Shown: positions 1 to 9,420, counted from the first letter of the stretch. The stretch: DNA of 64,000 bases from Xanthobacteraceae bacterium (GCA_022844485.1 JALHLQ010000009.1:1-64000); one strand, 5' to 3'. Notes: generated by a model from the letters alone, not told the origin. Made by a program: numbers and translations.

Positions 1-121
1 ATCTCTACAATCACCACAGGCCGCACGGAGCCCTTGCCGGCCTCACGCCCTCCGAGTACCTCAAACGACGCCGAGCCAACGAGACCCCCGCGTCTCATAT
101 GTGCTGAGCCCGGACACCGAT

Positions 122-150
122 TTGACAGCAGGCAGCAAGCTTTCTATCTA
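122..150 (+). promoter_or_regulatory. sigma70-type promoter of rpmJ
   Basis: The sequence reads TTGACA (122-127), a 17-base spacer, then TATCTA (145-150). This is a near-consensus housekeeping promoter. Transcription would start near 157 and leave a leader of about 46 bases before the rpmJ start codon at 203. Nothing else is recognisable in bases 1-121. Confidence 0.7.
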
Positions 151-202
151 GCCGGCTCGAATGGGAGCGCGGTCGTTCCGCCAGCTCACAGGAATTACCG
201 CC

Positions 203-328
203 ATGAAAGTTCGTAACTCGCTGAAATCATTGCGCGCGCGTCATCGTGCGAACCGGCTCGTGCGGCGCAAGGGTCGGGTCTATGTGATCAACAAGGTCCA
301 GCGACGCTTCAAGGCCCGGCAGGGCTAG
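203..328 (+). CDS. rpmJ: 50S ribosomal protein L36, C-minus (zinc-free) form
   Basis: This 41-residue, strongly basic protein is L36, the smallest protein of the large ribosomal subunit. It starts [10 protein letters not shown] and ends FKARQG, as usual for alphaproteobacteria. The four zinc ligands of classical L36 (three Cys and a His) are absent; Arg11, His14 and Tyr27 stand near their positions, so this is the zinc-independent type, like YkgO of E. coli. An AGGA element lies about 10 bases before the ATG, and a clear promoter lies upstream at 122-150. The gene is monocistronic, or read into the TPR gene 79 bases downstream. Confidence 0.95.
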   Translation: MKVRNSLKSLRARHRANRLVRRKGRVYVINKVQRRFKARQG

Positions 329-407
329 CGCCGGGGTTCGTCCTGTTTTCACGCAGCATTGAAGCGGAGATTGTTGCGCTCTTGCGCGGCTGAATTACAT
401 TGCCGCT

Positions 408-1040
408 ATGCGCGCGGCATTCGCATCGGCGTTGCTTCTGGTCGCGGCTTCGCTGGCGATGCCGGTGAATCATGCAGCGGCGCAAGCCGATCCTCACTCC
501 GGCCAGAGGGGCTGGGCTGCTCCCGAAGGCAAGCTTCCGCGCGCCGCTCGAGGGGATCGGACCAAGAACCTCGATTATCTCTTCGAGGCGCTTAAGGCGG
601 CTCCTGACGCCGACGCGGCCAAGCATGTCGAGGATCGGATCTGGGCTCTCTGGGTTTCGTCCGGGAGCGACACGACCGACCTCCTGATGAGCCGCGTGAA
701 GGCCGCCACCGACCGGAAAGATCTCGACCTCGCGCTGCGGGTTCTCGATTCCGTCCTGGAACTAAAACCCGATTATGTCGAGGGCTGGAACAGGCGCGCC
801 ACAATACACTTCATGAAGAAGGATTTCGGGCGTTCGCTTGCCGATCTGCGCCAAGTGCTGGCACGCGAGCCCAGGCATTTCGCCGCCTTGTCAGGTCTTG
901 GCATGATCCTGCAGGAGATCGGCCAGGAGAAGCGGGCACTCGATGCTTACCGGCGTGCGCTTGAAGTCCACCCGCATCTGCAGCGGCTTCCGGACCTGGT
1001 GAAGACCCTGACGGAGAAGGTCGAAGGGCGCGATATCTGA
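408..1040 (+). CDS. Exported tetratricopeptide-repeat protein
   Basis: A 210-residue protein with an N-terminal signal peptide (hydrophobic core FASALLLVAASLAM, likely cleavage after about residue 26 at HAAA-QA). Residues 100-200 carry tandem TPR-like helices, such as the repeat beginning LDLALRVLDSVLELKPDYVEGWNRRA and the next ending LAREPRHFAALSGLGMILQ. TPR arrays bind other proteins, so a periplasmic scaffold or adaptor role is likely. No catalytic motif is visible. It lies between rpmJ and the convergent pyk gene (66-base gap), and no specific partner can be deduced. Confidence 0.8.
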   Translation: MRAAFASALLLVAASLAMPVNHAAAQADPHSGQRGWAAPEGKLPRAARGDRTKNLDYLFEALKAAPDADAAKHVEDRIWALWVSSGSDTTDLLMSRVKAATDRKDLDLALRVLDSVLELKPDYVEGWNRRATIHFMKKDFGRSLADLRQVLAREPRHFAALSGLGMILQEIGQEKRALDAYRRALEVHPHLQRLPDLVKTLTEKVEGRDI

Positions 1041-1106
1041 TTGTCCTGAGGTGGTTTGCGAAAACCGGTTCGGTTTTGGGCCTCTTTCGCTCCGGAGCGC
1101 GTTCGT

Positions 1107-2543
1107 TCACACGTCGCCGATGACATCAGCGCCGACAAAGGCGATGCGCACCATATTGGTCGCGCCGGGCGTGCCGAGCGGCACGCCCGCCACGATGATG
1201 ATGCGTTGCCCCGCTTTGGCGAATCCATCTTTGAAGGCCATGCGGCATGCGCGTTCCACCATGTCGTCCTGATTGCGCGCGTCCTCGGCGACGATGCAGT
1301 GCACGCCCCATACCAGCGAGAGCCTGCGGCCGGTCGAAACGTTGGGAGAGATGGCCACGACGGGCGGCTTCGGGCGCTCTCGCGCCACGCGCAGGGCCGT
1401 CGAGCCAGAACTCGTCCAACAAACAAGCGCAGAGAGATCCAGCGTTTCGGCGACTTGGCGCGCCGCGGCGGCAATCGCGTCAGCTCCTGTGGCCTCGGGC
1501 TCGGCGCGTTGCGCCTGAATGATAGCGCGGTAGTTCGGATCTTTCTCCGTCTCTTCGGCGATTCTGTTCATCATCGTGACCGCCTCGACCGGGTAGCGGC
1601 CTGCGGCGGATTCTGCGGACAGCATCACGGCATCGGCGCCCTCGTAGATGGCTGTCGCCACGTCCGATACTTCCGCGCGTGTCGGCACCGGATTGGTGAT
1701 CATGGATTCAAGCATCTGTGTCGCAACAACGATCGGCTTTCCGGCGCGCCGGCCGATGCGTGTCATCTGCTTTTGCAGGCTCGGTACTTTTTCCAGCGGC
1801 ATTTCAACGCCGAGATCGCCGCGTGCGACCATCAGCGAGTCAGTCAGGTCCATGATCTCGCCGAGATGGGCGATCGCCTGCGGCTTCTCGATCTTGGCCA
1901 TCACCGCGGCGCGACCGCGGGTGATCTTCTTCGCCTCGGCGATGTCCTCCGGCCGCTGAATGAAGGACAAAGCGATCCAGTCGATGCCGGCATCAAGAGC
2001 GGCCTCGAGATCGGAGCGATCCTTCGGTGTGAGCGCACCGTAGCCGATGGTGGTATCGGGAAGGCTGACGCCCTTGCGCGCGGACAACGGTCCGCCGACC
2101 TCGACGCGCGTCGTCGCATGCCGCGGCGACGCTTCGGTGACGGTCAAACGGATTTTTCCGTCGTCGAGCAAGACGGTGTGACCAGGCTCCAAAGTTTCCA
2201 ATATTTCCGGATGGGGCAGGTGAACGCGAGTCTGGTCGCCTGGTTTCGGATCGGAATCGAGCACGAAACTCGCGCCTTGCGTCAGCTGAACCTTATCCTC
2301 CAGAAACGTGCCGACGCGCAGCTTGGGGCCCTGCAGGTCGACGAGGATGCCGATCGGTCTCTCGTACTCCTTCTCCACAGATCGTATCACGGCAATGAGA
2401 TCACGCATCTTGTCATGCGCCGTGTGGCTCATGTTAATGCGAAAGACGTCCGCCCCGGCCGCGAACAGCCGGGCAATCATCGCGCGATCGGATGACGACG
2501 GCCCAAGCGTGACAACGATCTTGGTACGCCGATGACGTCTCAC
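1107..2543 (-). CDS. pyk: Pyruvate kinase
   Basis: 478 residues, the usual length. It catalyses phosphoenolpyruvate plus ADP to pyruvate plus ATP, the last step of glycolysis, in the cytoplasm. The fold begins KIVVTLGPSSSD. The active site shows FRINMSH (34-40), DLQGPK (69-74), the signature AKIEKPQ with catalytic Lys217 and metal ligand Glu219, ARGDLGVE with Asp243, and ATQMLESM (274-281). The C-terminal regulatory domain is complete. Its start codon overlaps the stop of the DUF1036 gene by four bases (ATGA), so the two genes are probably translationally coupled. The tkt-gap-pgk-fba genes at the far end of the window serve the same pathway. Confidence 0.97.
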   Translation of the reverse strand: MRRHRRTKIVVTLGPSSSDRAMIARLFAAGADVFRINMSHTAHDKMRDLIAVIRSVEKEYERPIGILVDLQGPKLRVGTFLEDKVQLTQGASFVLDSDPKPGDQTRVHLPHPEILETLEPGHTVLLDDGKIRLTVTEASPRHATTRVEVGGPLSARKGVSLPDTTIGYGALTPKDRSDLEAALDAGIDWIALSFIQRPEDIAEAKKITRGRAAVMAKIEKPQAIAHLGEIMDLTDSLMVARGDLGVEMPLEKVPSLQKQMTRIGRRAGKPIVVATQMLESMITNPVPTRAEVSDVATAIYEGADAVMLSAESAAGRYPVEAVTMMNRIAEETEKDPNYRAIIQAQRAEPEATGADAIAAAARQVAETLDLSALVCWTSSGSTALRVARERPKPPVVAISPNVSTGRRLSLVWGVHCIVAEDARNQDDMVERACRMAFKDGFAKAGQRIIIVAGVPLGTPGATNMVRIAFVGADVIGDV

Positions 2544-3055
2544 CGCGTCTGCCCTCGCGGCTGGGCGGGCGCGGCTGCGGGGGGCGTCGGAGCGAGCGGC
2601 GCCGGCTGCGGGCTGACGGCCCGTGCGCCGGTCTCGGCGGAGTCGGTCAATTGCACCGTCCAGGAGCGTTGCTCCCCGGTATCCACTTCGAAGAAGCCGG
2701 TCCGATCAAAACCACGGGCGAGACAGTCTTCGATACCGCGGATCGTGAATTCCTTGTCGCGTGTGCACATGTAAGCCTTGCCTGACCATTCGCCGCCGCG
2801 GTCGTAATCAACGGCGTAAACGTAATAAAAGCGCGCGACAAGGGCGCCGCGCATCAGAGTGTCACAAGATCGGGCCGATAAATTCCACCAACCTTCGGTA
2901 GTCCAGCCGTCGCCGTCCTTGTAGCCGACAGCAACCCCGACGCGGCTGCCGGTGTTGTTGCACAGCCTGAAGTCCGCAAGCGCCGCACTCGCCGAGTTCG
3001 TTGCGAGGGCGAGCGCCAAGAAGGCCGCGCGCGCAACGGTCATGGACCATGTCAT
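2540..3055 (-). CDS. DUF1036 exported protein
   Basis: A 171-residue DUF1036 protein of unknown function. It has a signal peptide (TVARAAFLALALATNSASA), then the conserved core with LCNNTGSRVGVAVGY, EGWWNL and a Cys-containing SCDTL, then YVYAVDYDRGG and a C-rich stretch with CTRDKEFTIRG. The C-terminus is Pro/Ala rich. I use the ATG at 3055. A TTG at 3073 is also possible, and ATG 3043 would still leave a signal peptide. The gene overlaps pyk by four bases, an arrangement I recall from other Rhizobiales. The product is probably periplasmic. Confidence 0.8.
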   Translation of the reverse strand: MTWSMTVARAAFLALALATNSASAALADFRLCNNTGSRVGVAVGYKDGDGWTTEGWWNLSARSCDTLMRGALVARFYYVYAVDYDRGGEWSGKAYMCTRDKEFTIRGIEDCLARGFDRTGFFEVDTGEQRSWTVQLTDSAETGARAVSPQPAPLAPTPPAAAPAQPRGQTR

Positions 3056-3151
3056 GGTGTGGTCTTGCTTCAAGCAGGCGGTGTCGTTTGCGAGGACGGA
3101 CGATACTTTGTTGCGCCGGTTTGCAAGTCAGTCAACACCGTGGCGCAGGCG

Positions 3152-4069
3152 CTAACGACGGGGCTCGATTGGCGAAATAAAGGCGCGCGCAGGCTGGCCA
3201 GTACGTGGCCGCGCCACCGCGATGCCGGCAAGGATCATGGCGCCGCCAACAGCTTGCAAGGCGCCGAGCGCCTCGCCGAGCACGATCCAGCCAAAGGCTG
3301 CGGCGGCGATCGCCTCGATGAAAATGACAAGCGCAGAGAAGGTGGCGGGCAAGGTTCCGAGAGCCACTGCGAGCAACCCTTGGCCGCCGACCTGGGAGAT
3401 CAACGCCAGGCCGAGCAGGATCGCCACGCCATTGAGCGTGCGGGGCAAGATCGTCGGCTCGAGCCAAAGCGCAACCAGCAGAAGACAGGCCGACGTCACC
3501 GCGGTCGACAGGAAGGTCAGTTGCGCCGGGCCTTGAACCGAGCGTCCGGCGCGCATCGCCAGCATATAAGCTCCGAAGAAGAACGAAGTGATCAGGCCGA
3601 AGACGTCGCCCGTGATCCGCTGCGGGGCAAAGCTGTAGCTGTCACCCACGAGGGCGAATCCGCCAAGGAAACACAGGACCATTCCTATAAGCGTGCGCAG
3701 GCCCAGAGATTCCGAGAGGAGAAGCCATGCGCCGATCGCGACCCAGATCGGGGTCATGGTGGCGAAGAACGTCGCGTTGGCCACGGTCGTACTCAGGATC
3801 GCCAAGTGCCAGAAGAAGAGATCGCCGGCGAAGAAGAGACCGGCGAGCACGACCGGCAAGGCAAGCCGCGGCGGCACACGCGTCTTGCGGATTTCCAGCC
3901 GCGCCCAGGCCCAGAGAAACGGAAGAGCCAGGGCGGTGCGCCAAAAGGCGCTCGCGTAGGGCCCGACATCGGCCAGCCTGACGAAGATCGGCGACGCGCC
4001 CATCGCCACGGCTCCGAGCACGAGCGCCAGCAAGGCGGGGGCGAAACTCCGACCATCCTGGATCTTCAT
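3152..4069 (-). CDS. EamA/DMT-family transporter
   Basis: 305 residues with ten hydrophobic helices arranged as two EamA repeats, roughly residues 10-140 and 155-290. This is typical of drug/metabolite exporters of the RhaT/YdcZ superfamily. Diagnostic stretches are [20 protein letters not shown] in the first repeat and [15 protein letters not shown] in the second. The substrate cannot be predicted; relatives export amino acids or metabolites. I start at ATG 4069, because the upstream in-frame extension has no membrane or conserved character. It is divergent from iorA with 236 bases between them. Confidence 0.85.
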   Translation of the reverse strand: MKIQDGRSFAPALLALVLGAVAMGASPIFVRLADVGPYASAFWRTALALPFLWAWARLEIRKTRVPPRLALPVVLAGLFFAGDLFFWHLAILSTTVANATFFATMTPIWVAIGAWLLLSESLGLRTLIGMVLCFLGGFALVGDSYSFAPQRITGDVFGLITSFFFGAYMLAMRAGRSVQGPAQLTFLSTAVTSACLLLVALWLEPTILPRTLNGVAILLGLALISQVGGQGLLAVALGTLPATFSALVIFIEAIAAAAFGWIVLGEALGALQAVGGAMILAGIAVARPRTGQPARAFISPIEPRR

Positions 4070-4305
4070 CGTCGCCCCATGATTGCCACGAAGCCCTCCG
4101 CATCGGGGCATGGAGCGCTCCGGACCTTGTGTTCCATCGTGCGGCGAATGGGCGGCGCTATTGCCTAAGCGGCATCATGCGTACCATGATTGCCCGTGCT
4201 GTGCTCAGCCGCGATGTCGGATCATCGGCAGGCTTCAATATTGAGAACCGGCCGCCCGTTGGGACACGCCGGCGACGACTGGAAACGCAACCGAAGGAGG
4301 GCCGT

Positions 4306-4761
4306 ATGGCCATTTCGTTCTCTGTCAATGGCAAGGCCGTCAGCCTCGCGGTTGAGGCCGATACGCCGCTGTTGTGGGCGCTGCGCGAGCATTTGAAGCT
4401 GACCGGCACAAAGTATGGTTGCGGAGCGGGGCTCTGCGGAGCGTGCACGGTACATCTGGACGGCAAGGCTGCACGCTCATGTCAGACGACCGTCGGCCAG
4501 GCACAAGGCAAGAGGGTCACGACCATCGAAGGGCTGTCCGAGAACGGACTGCACCCGCTGCAAAGAGCATGGATGAACGAGCAGACGCCCCAGTGCGGAT
4601 ATTGCCAGTCGGGTCAGATCATGCAGGCCGCGGAGCTGCTGGCGACGAACAAGAAGCCGACGCGCGAACAGATCATCCAGCACATGGACGGCAACATCTG
4701 CCGCTGCGGAACCTACCCACGGATCGTGCGCGCCATCGAGCGCGCGGCGCAGGAGGGTTGA
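4306..4761 (+). CDS. iorA: Isoquinoline 1-oxidoreductase-type alpha subunit, 2x[2Fe-2S]
   Basis: 151 residues, the small iron-sulfur subunit of a xanthine-oxidase-family molybdenum hydroxylase. The plant-type [2Fe-2S] cluster ligands are Cys39, Cys44, Cys47 and Cys59 ([16 protein letters not shown]). The second cluster uses Cys97, Cys100, Cys132 and Cys134 ([10 protein letters not shown] and [12 protein letters not shown]). The start at 4306 is fixed by a strong AAGGAGG five bases upstream. It passes electrons from the catalytic subunit encoded three bases downstream. The substrate is uncertain: homologues oxidise isoquinoline, nicotinate or aldehydes. No FAD subunit is adjacent, as is normal for the two-subunit IorAB type. 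Confidence 0.9.
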   Translation: MAISFSVNGKAVSLAVEADTPLLWALREHLKLTGTKYGCGAGLCGACTVHLDGKAARSCQTTVGQAQGKRVTTIEGLSENGLHPLQRAWMNEQTPQCGYCQSGQIMQAAELLATNKKPTREQIIQHMDGNICRCGTYPRIVRAIERAAQEG

Positions 4762-4764
4762 GCC

Positions 4765-6975
4765 ATGACGCTGCGAGACATGAATTCGATCGGACCGCGT
4801 CTGAATCGCCGCGAGATGCTGGCAGGCACGACGGGGCTCTCCTTTGCGTTTGCAATCGGGGGGACGCTTGATCTCGGCCCTGAAACGGCGCTTGCAAACA
4901 CCGGCGGCAAACTAAACGCGTATGTGCACATCGCCCTGGACGGAACAATCACCATTACGTGCCCGGCGGCGGAAATGGGACAAGGCGTCAATACGTCTTT
5001 GCCGCTGATCGTCGCGGAAGAATTAGATGCCGACTGGTTGAAGGTAAAAGTGCAGCAGGCCCCGGTCGCGCCGGTTTACGATCACCCGGTTCTGCGGTCA
5101 CAGCTCGTTGTCGCGAGCCTGAGCGTGCGCGGCTATTGGATGCCGTGCCGCATGGCCGGCGCGCAGGCGCGCCGCGTGCTTATCGATTCGGTGGCGAAAC
5201 GCTGGACCGTGCCGGCTTCGGAATTGACGACCGAGCCCAGCATGGTTGTGCATGCGGTGAGCGGTCGCAAAATCGGCTACGGCGAAATCGCGGCCTTTGC
5301 CGAGGTTCCCGACAAGCTGCCCGAGATCAAACCGGAGGAGCTGAAGCCCATCAGCCGCTTTCGCTTGATTGGCAGGGACGTTCCGCCGGTCGACATTGCT
5401 GAGAAAGTGACCGGCAAGCTGATCTATGCGAGCGACGTGCAAGTGCCGGGAATGCTTTACGCGACGCTCGCTCGCGCGCCGGTACGAGGTTCGGGCCCGA
5501 AATCATTCAACCGCGACGACATCAAGAGCCATCCCGGCATCGTCGAGGTCATTGCTCTGGACCACGGCGTCGGCATCATCGGTACGACCGTCGAAGCCGT
5601 CTTTGCCGCCCGACACAAGCTTAAGGCGGAGTGGCGGGATGCGCCGGGCTCGGGCGTAAACTCGGAGAAGAACCTGCAGGAATATCTCGCGCATGTGCGC
5701 GACCCTGCGGCAAAGGGCGTTGTCGGACGGCAGACCGCAGATGCGAACGCAGCGATCGCTGGCGCGGCGCGCACGCTCGCGCGCGATTACACGACGGACT
5801 ATGTCTATCACGCGCAAATGGAGCCGCACAACTGCACGGCCTGGGTGAGGCCAGACGGCGTCGAGGTTTGGACCGGCACGCAGTGGCCGACGAAGGCGGT
5901 CGCCGAGGCGGCGAAAGCGGCGGGCGTCGCGCCCGAGAAAGTGACCTTCCATCACCTGCCGATGGGCGGCGGTTTTGGACGAAGGGCCTTCGTCGAATAC
6001 GTGGTCGATGCCGTGCTTCTGTCAAAGGCGGTGAGCAGGCCGGTCAAGATGATCCAAAGCCGCGACGACGACGTCGCCTGCGGCCGCTTCCGGCCGATGA
6101 CCGCGCAGCGGATCGAAGCCGGGATGGATGCAAGCGGAAAGGTTCTCGGCTGGCGGCATCGGATCGCCGCCGATCCGGTGGTTCCGTATCTCTACGGGCA
6201 AGCGCGGATGGACGCCCAGAAGGGCGTCGATCACATCGTCTTCGCGGGCGCCGATCTGCCGCACTACGATGTTCCCGCACATGTCGCCGACCACATCTAC
6301 GAGGAGCGCGGCGTCCGAGTTTCGGCCTGGCGCGGGATCGGCTTCGGCCCGACCAACTTCGCCGTCGAGGCCTTTATCGACGAGCTTGCGCAAGATGCCG
6401 GACAGGATCCCGTCGCGTATCGGCTGGCGCTGCTGAAGGACCCGCGGGCGAAGCAGGTCGTCGAGAAGGCGGCGCAGATGGCCGATTGGGGCCGCAAGCG
6501 CGAAGGCCGCGCGTTGGGCATTGCCTTCGGCAAGCTCGGCGCGCCTCCGGTCGGGTTTTCGCTGGTCAGCTCGGTCGCAGAAGTGTCGCTCGACCGCGCA
6601 ACCGGCAAGATCCGCGTGCACGATGTGTGGTGCGCCGTCGATGTCGGTCTGCCCGTGCAGCCGGCCAATATCGTTGCCCAAGTCGAAAGCTCGTTGATCT
6701 TCGGGCTGGGCAGCGCGCTGAAAGAGCGGATCACGATCAAGGACGGGCTCGTGGAGCAGCACAATTTCCACGACTACCAGGTTCTGCGCATGTCCGAAGC
6801 GCCGCAGATCCGCGTCGAGGTCATCAGGAGCGGCGAGATGCCGCTGCCGGTTGGAGAGGTCGGCGTCCCGACCGCCATTCCGATGGTGTCGAACGCTGTC
6901 TTCGCGCTCACGGGCAAGCGGCTGCGCAGCGCGCCTTTCACCGCAGAACGTGTTTTGGAGGCGCTTCGCGGGTAA
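4765..6975 (+). CDS. iorB: Isoquinoline 1-oxidoreductase-type beta subunit, molybdopterin-binding
   Basis: 736 residues, the catalytic molybdenum-cofactor subunit. An N-terminal twin-arginine-like segment (LNRREMLAGTTGLSFAFAIGG) suggests export by Tat, which fits the family. The first conserved block is PAAEMGQGVNTSLPLIVAEE. The molybdopterin motif GGGFGRRAF lies near residue 410, and the active-site Glu698 sits in GEVGVPTAIP. It ends with the usual short C-terminal helix. It is encoded three bases after iorA, so they form an operon. The enzyme probably hydroxylates an aldehyde or N-heterocycle and gives electrons to a cytochrome. No maturation (XdhC-like) gene is seen nearby. Confidence 0.9.
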   Translation: MTLRDMNSIGPRLNRREMLAGTTGLSFAFAIGGTLDLGPETALANTGGKLNAYVHIALDGTITITCPAAEMGQGVNTSLPLIVAEELDADWLKVKVQQAPVAPVYDHPVLRSQLVVASLSVRGYWMPCRMAGAQARRVLIDSVAKRWTVPASELTTEPSMVVHAVSGRKIGYGEIAAFAEVPDKLPEIKPEELKPISRFRLIGRDVPPVDIAEKVTGKLIYASDVQVPGMLYATLARAPVRGSGPKSFNRDDIKSHPGIVEVIALDHGVGIIGTTVEAVFAARHKLKAEWRDAPGSGVNSEKNLQEYLAHVRDPAAKGVVGRQTADANAAIAGAARTLARDYTTDYVYHAQMEPHNCTAWVRPDGVEVWTGTQWPTKAVAEAAKAAGVAPEKVTFHHLPMGGGFGRRAFVEYVVDAVLLSKAVSRPVKMIQSRDDDVACGRFRPMTAQRIEAGMDASGKVLGWRHRIAADPVVPYLYGQARMDAQKGVDHIVFAGADLPHYDVPAHVADHIYEERGVRVSAWRGIGFGPTNFAVEAFIDELAQDAGQDPVAYRLALLKDPRAKQVVEKAAQMADWGRKREGRALGIAFGKLGAPPVGFSLVSSVAEVSLDRATGKIRVHDVWCAVDVGLPVQPANIVAQVESSLIFGLGSALKERITIKDGLVEQHNFHDYQVLRMSEAPQIRVEVIRSGEMPLPVGEVGVPTAIPMVSNAVFALTGKRLRSAPFTAERVLEALRG

Positions 6976-7077
6976 TTCAGGGCTGGAGAGATGGCTCGCC
7001 GCGGCTGCGGCGGGCCTTATCTCGTTTGCGAGAAGCCTGTGGAAGATGCCGGGCTTCGCGGCTATAGAGAACAGCCG

Positions 7078-7389
7078 ATGGAGGCGACGTTGGACGAGAA
7101 AACCAGGATCGAACTCGAAGCCGCCGTGTACCGGCGCCTCGTCGAGCACTTGCGCGAGCGCAGCGACGTGCAGAACATCGATCTCATGAATTTGGCTGGC
7201 TTCTGCCGCAACTGCCTCTCCAATTGGATGAAGGAGGCAGCCGACGCGCGCGGTCTCGCCATGAGCAAGGACGCAAGCCGCGAGATTGTTTATGGCATGC
7301 CCTACGAGGAATGGCGCGCCAAGCATCAAAAGGATGCGACCGCCGAGCAGCGCGCTGCTTTCGCCAAGTCGCATCCACACCAGCACTGA
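7078..7389 (+). CDS. DUF1244 protein
   Basis: 103 residues, a conserved small DUF1244 protein of unknown function. The core is all-helical with a conserved C-x-x-C (GFCRNCLSNW, residues 44-53) that could bind a metal or form a disulfide. It continues with EAADARGL and the conserved end block YGMPYEEWRAKHQ. The ATG at 7078 fits the family length; the open frame extends upstream, but that part looks like non-coding sequence. It is 102 bases after iorB and 120 bases before gapR. Confidence 0.8.
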   Translation: MEATLDEKTRIELEAAVYRRLVEHLRERSDVQNIDLMNLAGFCRNCLSNWMKEAADARGLAMSKDASREIVYGMPYEEWRAKHQKDATAEQRAAFAKSHPHQH

Positions 7390-7509
7390 ACCCGCCGCGT
7401 GAGGGCTGTGGACGGTCGAGCCTCCGGCTTGACCCGGACGTCCATTTTTTCCAAGCAGATGGCCCGGCGCGCCTGCGTCGCGGTCCCCATTGTCAGGAGT
7501 GCTTGCCCG

Positions 7510-7758
7510 ATGACAGCCGCAGCCCGCGTCGCCAAGGATCAACTGAAAGCCTTTGTCGAGCGTATCGAGCGGCTGGAAGAGGAGAAGAAAGCGCTCTCCG
7601 ACGACATCCGCGACGTCTATGCCGAGGCAAAAGGAAACGGGTACGACACCAAGGCGCTGCGCACGGTCGTGCGGCTGCGAAAGCAGGATGCCGAAGAGCG
7701 GCAGGAGCAGGAAGCGATCCTCGAGACCTATTTGCAGGCGCTCGGCATGACCAAGTGA
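7510..7758 (+). CDS. gapR: GapR-type nucleoid-associated protein (DUF2312)
   Basis: 82 residues. The DUF2312 family is GapR of Caulobacter, a small coiled-coil protein that encircles overtwisted AT-rich DNA ahead of moving polymerases and is needed for normal chromosome replication. The whole protein is helical and charged. The diagnostic core runs [16 protein letters not shown], then [20 protein letters not shown] and [18 protein letters not shown] start at ATG 7510, since upstream in-frame sequence is not conserved in character. It ends 15 bases before the convergent DUF882 gene. The family assignment is firm; function by analogy with Caulobacter is inference. Confidence 0.9.
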   Translation: MTAAARVAKDQLKAFVERIERLEEEKKALSDDIRDVYAEAKGNGYDTKALRTVVRLRKQDAEERQEQEAILETYLQALGMTK

Positions 7759-7773
7759 AACGAGCCTCGCGGG

Positions 7774-9420
7774 TCAGTGCAGCGTCGCGGTGAGCTGGCC
7801 AAAACTGACGGTCGACATGAAGTTCACCGCGGAGCCGGTGAACCGGGTGGATGTCATCCCCAAGTTTGGGTCGGCGGAAAAAACCATCGCTACGACCGTG
7901 CTTGGCTTGTGCATCAACGGGCGGAGCTCGCGGTAGTCAGGCGACCCGAAGACCGCCACGCTCATGGAATAGTGAACACTCGGCGCCACGATGACTCCTC
8001 GCAGCCAAGGGTCGTTATAGCGGTGGCCAACCTTCGCCGTAACGGCGGGGAGCGGTGAGAAGGGCAGGGCTGCCGCTGGCTGCGGTGCGGGCCGCGAAGG
8101 GGGCTGCCAGGCCGGCCGCGGCGTTCCCATCGGGGAAGCACGCGTCACGGGCACGTCCCCTGGCACGTTTGCGGCGTAGGCGAGAGCGATATCGGTCGGC
8201 ACGCGATCCGGCGCATCGCTATGGTCGCCCGTCGGCCAGCGCGCGACGCTGGCTGTCTGGTCCGGGTCCAGGGGGTCGGTCCGGATCCGGATCGGCGCGG
8301 GTGGGCGGTCAACGGCACGGCCTTCCGGGCCTGTCTGCCATACGAGACGCTGTCCACTCGTACCGGTCGGCTGGTCCGGTGAAGCCGCCCCGCGCCAGAA
8401 GCCACGTGCGTCGATCACATCGGAGGGCGTCTGCGGTGCTGAAGCGGGCGCTGATGCCGCCGACGCGAGCGTAAACTCGGCGGTTGGATGCGGGCGTGAC
8501 GGCGGAGCCGGCGCAAGGGTTGCCGACACGATACGAGGACGGGCCGGCGGAACCGGTATCGCCGCCGCAACCTGCTTGGAAGCCGCCGGCCGCGTTTCCA
8601 CCTCCTCGTCATCCTCTTCGGATTCGAAGCCGAAGAGCTTTGCAAGGAAGCGTTTGGATTTGCTGGCGAGACTGGAGCCGGAAGACTCCTGGGTCTCCTC
8701 CACTGTCGCGCGCGTCGCCGCGTCACCGCGGCGTTCTAGATCCGCCAGAGCCAAGGTGTAGTTCGGCATCGGTCCTTGGGTCGACAGATGCACCGTCCGG
8801 CCGTTCGGGAAGACCTTCGCAAGCTGGTCCGGAGTCATGCGCGGCCAATGGCGGACGCTCCCGGTATCGACGTGGACGAACGGCGCACCGGAGGTTGGGT
8901 AGTAGCCGACCCCCCCGCGTTCGAGTCGCAAGCCGGCGGCGCGAACCTCCTCGAGCGGCGCACCCGGGATGAAAAAATCCATCGCCTTGCCGGCCATGTG
9001 CTGACTTTGCTTGGCGACGCCGCGCCCGCGCCGTCGCAGCATCGCGTTCGTCTGCGGGGAGCGATAGGCGGAGATGATGTGCACGCGCTCCTTCGAGCCG
9101 AGATCGCGGTGCAGCTCCCACACAATGTCGAAGAGTTTCGGGTCCATTGCCGTCTGCTCGTCACGGCGCCAGTCGCGCAGCAGCCAATTGAGCTTCTTCA
9201 GCCCGTCCTCATCGTAACGTCCTTCGCGCTTGAACGTGACGGTGAGCTCTTCCTTGGTGTGAATATGATGGAATGCGAGGGAGCGCGTGTCGCCGTTTGC
9301 GATGGCGTTCTGCAATCTCGCGGAGGTCAACGGGAGCATGATAGCCGCGACGCCGGCGCACGCGAGCGCCCGAGACGCAAAGCGAGAAAGATCGGCCTTC
9401 CGCGCGCTTACAACCGGCAC
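7774..9420 (-). CDS. DUF882 / peptidase M15-like peptidoglycan hydrolase with long low-complexity tail
   Basis: 548 residues starting at a GTG preceded by GGAAG. Residues 10-35 are a signal peptide or membrane anchor. Residues 45-195 form the DUF882 domain (YcbK/M15-like, related to D,D-carboxypeptidases). The zinc ligands are visible as His141 and Asp148 in QHMAGKAMDFF and His183 in FVHVDTG, with YRSPQTN (119-125) before them. After about residue 215 the protein becomes Pro/Ala/Ser rich with no recognisable domain for over 300 residues; usual family members are about 190-200 residues. Probably a periplasmic peptidase that trims murein peptides. An imperfect CtrA-like site lies 85 bases upstream. 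Confidence 0.85.
   Translation of the reverse strand: MPVVSARKADLSRFASRALACAGVAAIMLPLTSARLQNAIANGDTRSLAFHHIHTKEELTVTFKREGRYDEDGLKKLNWLLRDWRRDEQTAMDPKLFDIVWELHRDLGSKERVHIISAYRSPQTNAMLRRRGRGVAKQSQHMAGKAMDFFIPGAPLEEVRAAGLRLERGGVGYYPTSGAPFVHVDTGSVRHWPRMTPDQLAKVFPNGRTVHLSTQGPMPNYTLALADLERRGDAATRATVEETQESSGSSLASKSKRFLAKLFGFESEEDDEEVETRPAASKQVAAAIPVPPARPRIVSATLAPAPPSRPHPTAEFTLASAASAPASAPQTPSDVIDARGFWRGAASPDQPTGTSGQRLVWQTGPEGRAVDRPPAPIRIRTDPLDPDQTASVARWPTGDHSDAPDRVPTDIALAYAANVPGDVPVTRASPMGTPRPAWQPPSRPAPQPAAALPFSPLPAVTAKVGHRYNDPWLRGVIVAPSVHYSMSVAVFGSPDYRELRPLMHKPSTVVAMVFSADPNLGMTSTRFTGSAVNFMSTVSFGQLTATLH

Noticed and set aside
34..216. A 60-codon open frame before rpmJ
   Set aside because: It overlaps the promoter and ribosome-binding site of rpmJ and has no recognisable sequence character.
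1056..2495. A 479-codon open frame on the plus strand opposite pyk
   Set aside because: It is antisense to a fully convincing pyruvate kinase gene, has atypical Arg/His-rich composition, and no known fold. High GC makes long shadow frames common here; similar ones lie opposite the L,D-transpeptidase (10074-11504), pepF (13568-15274) and in shifted frame within iorB (5631-7067).
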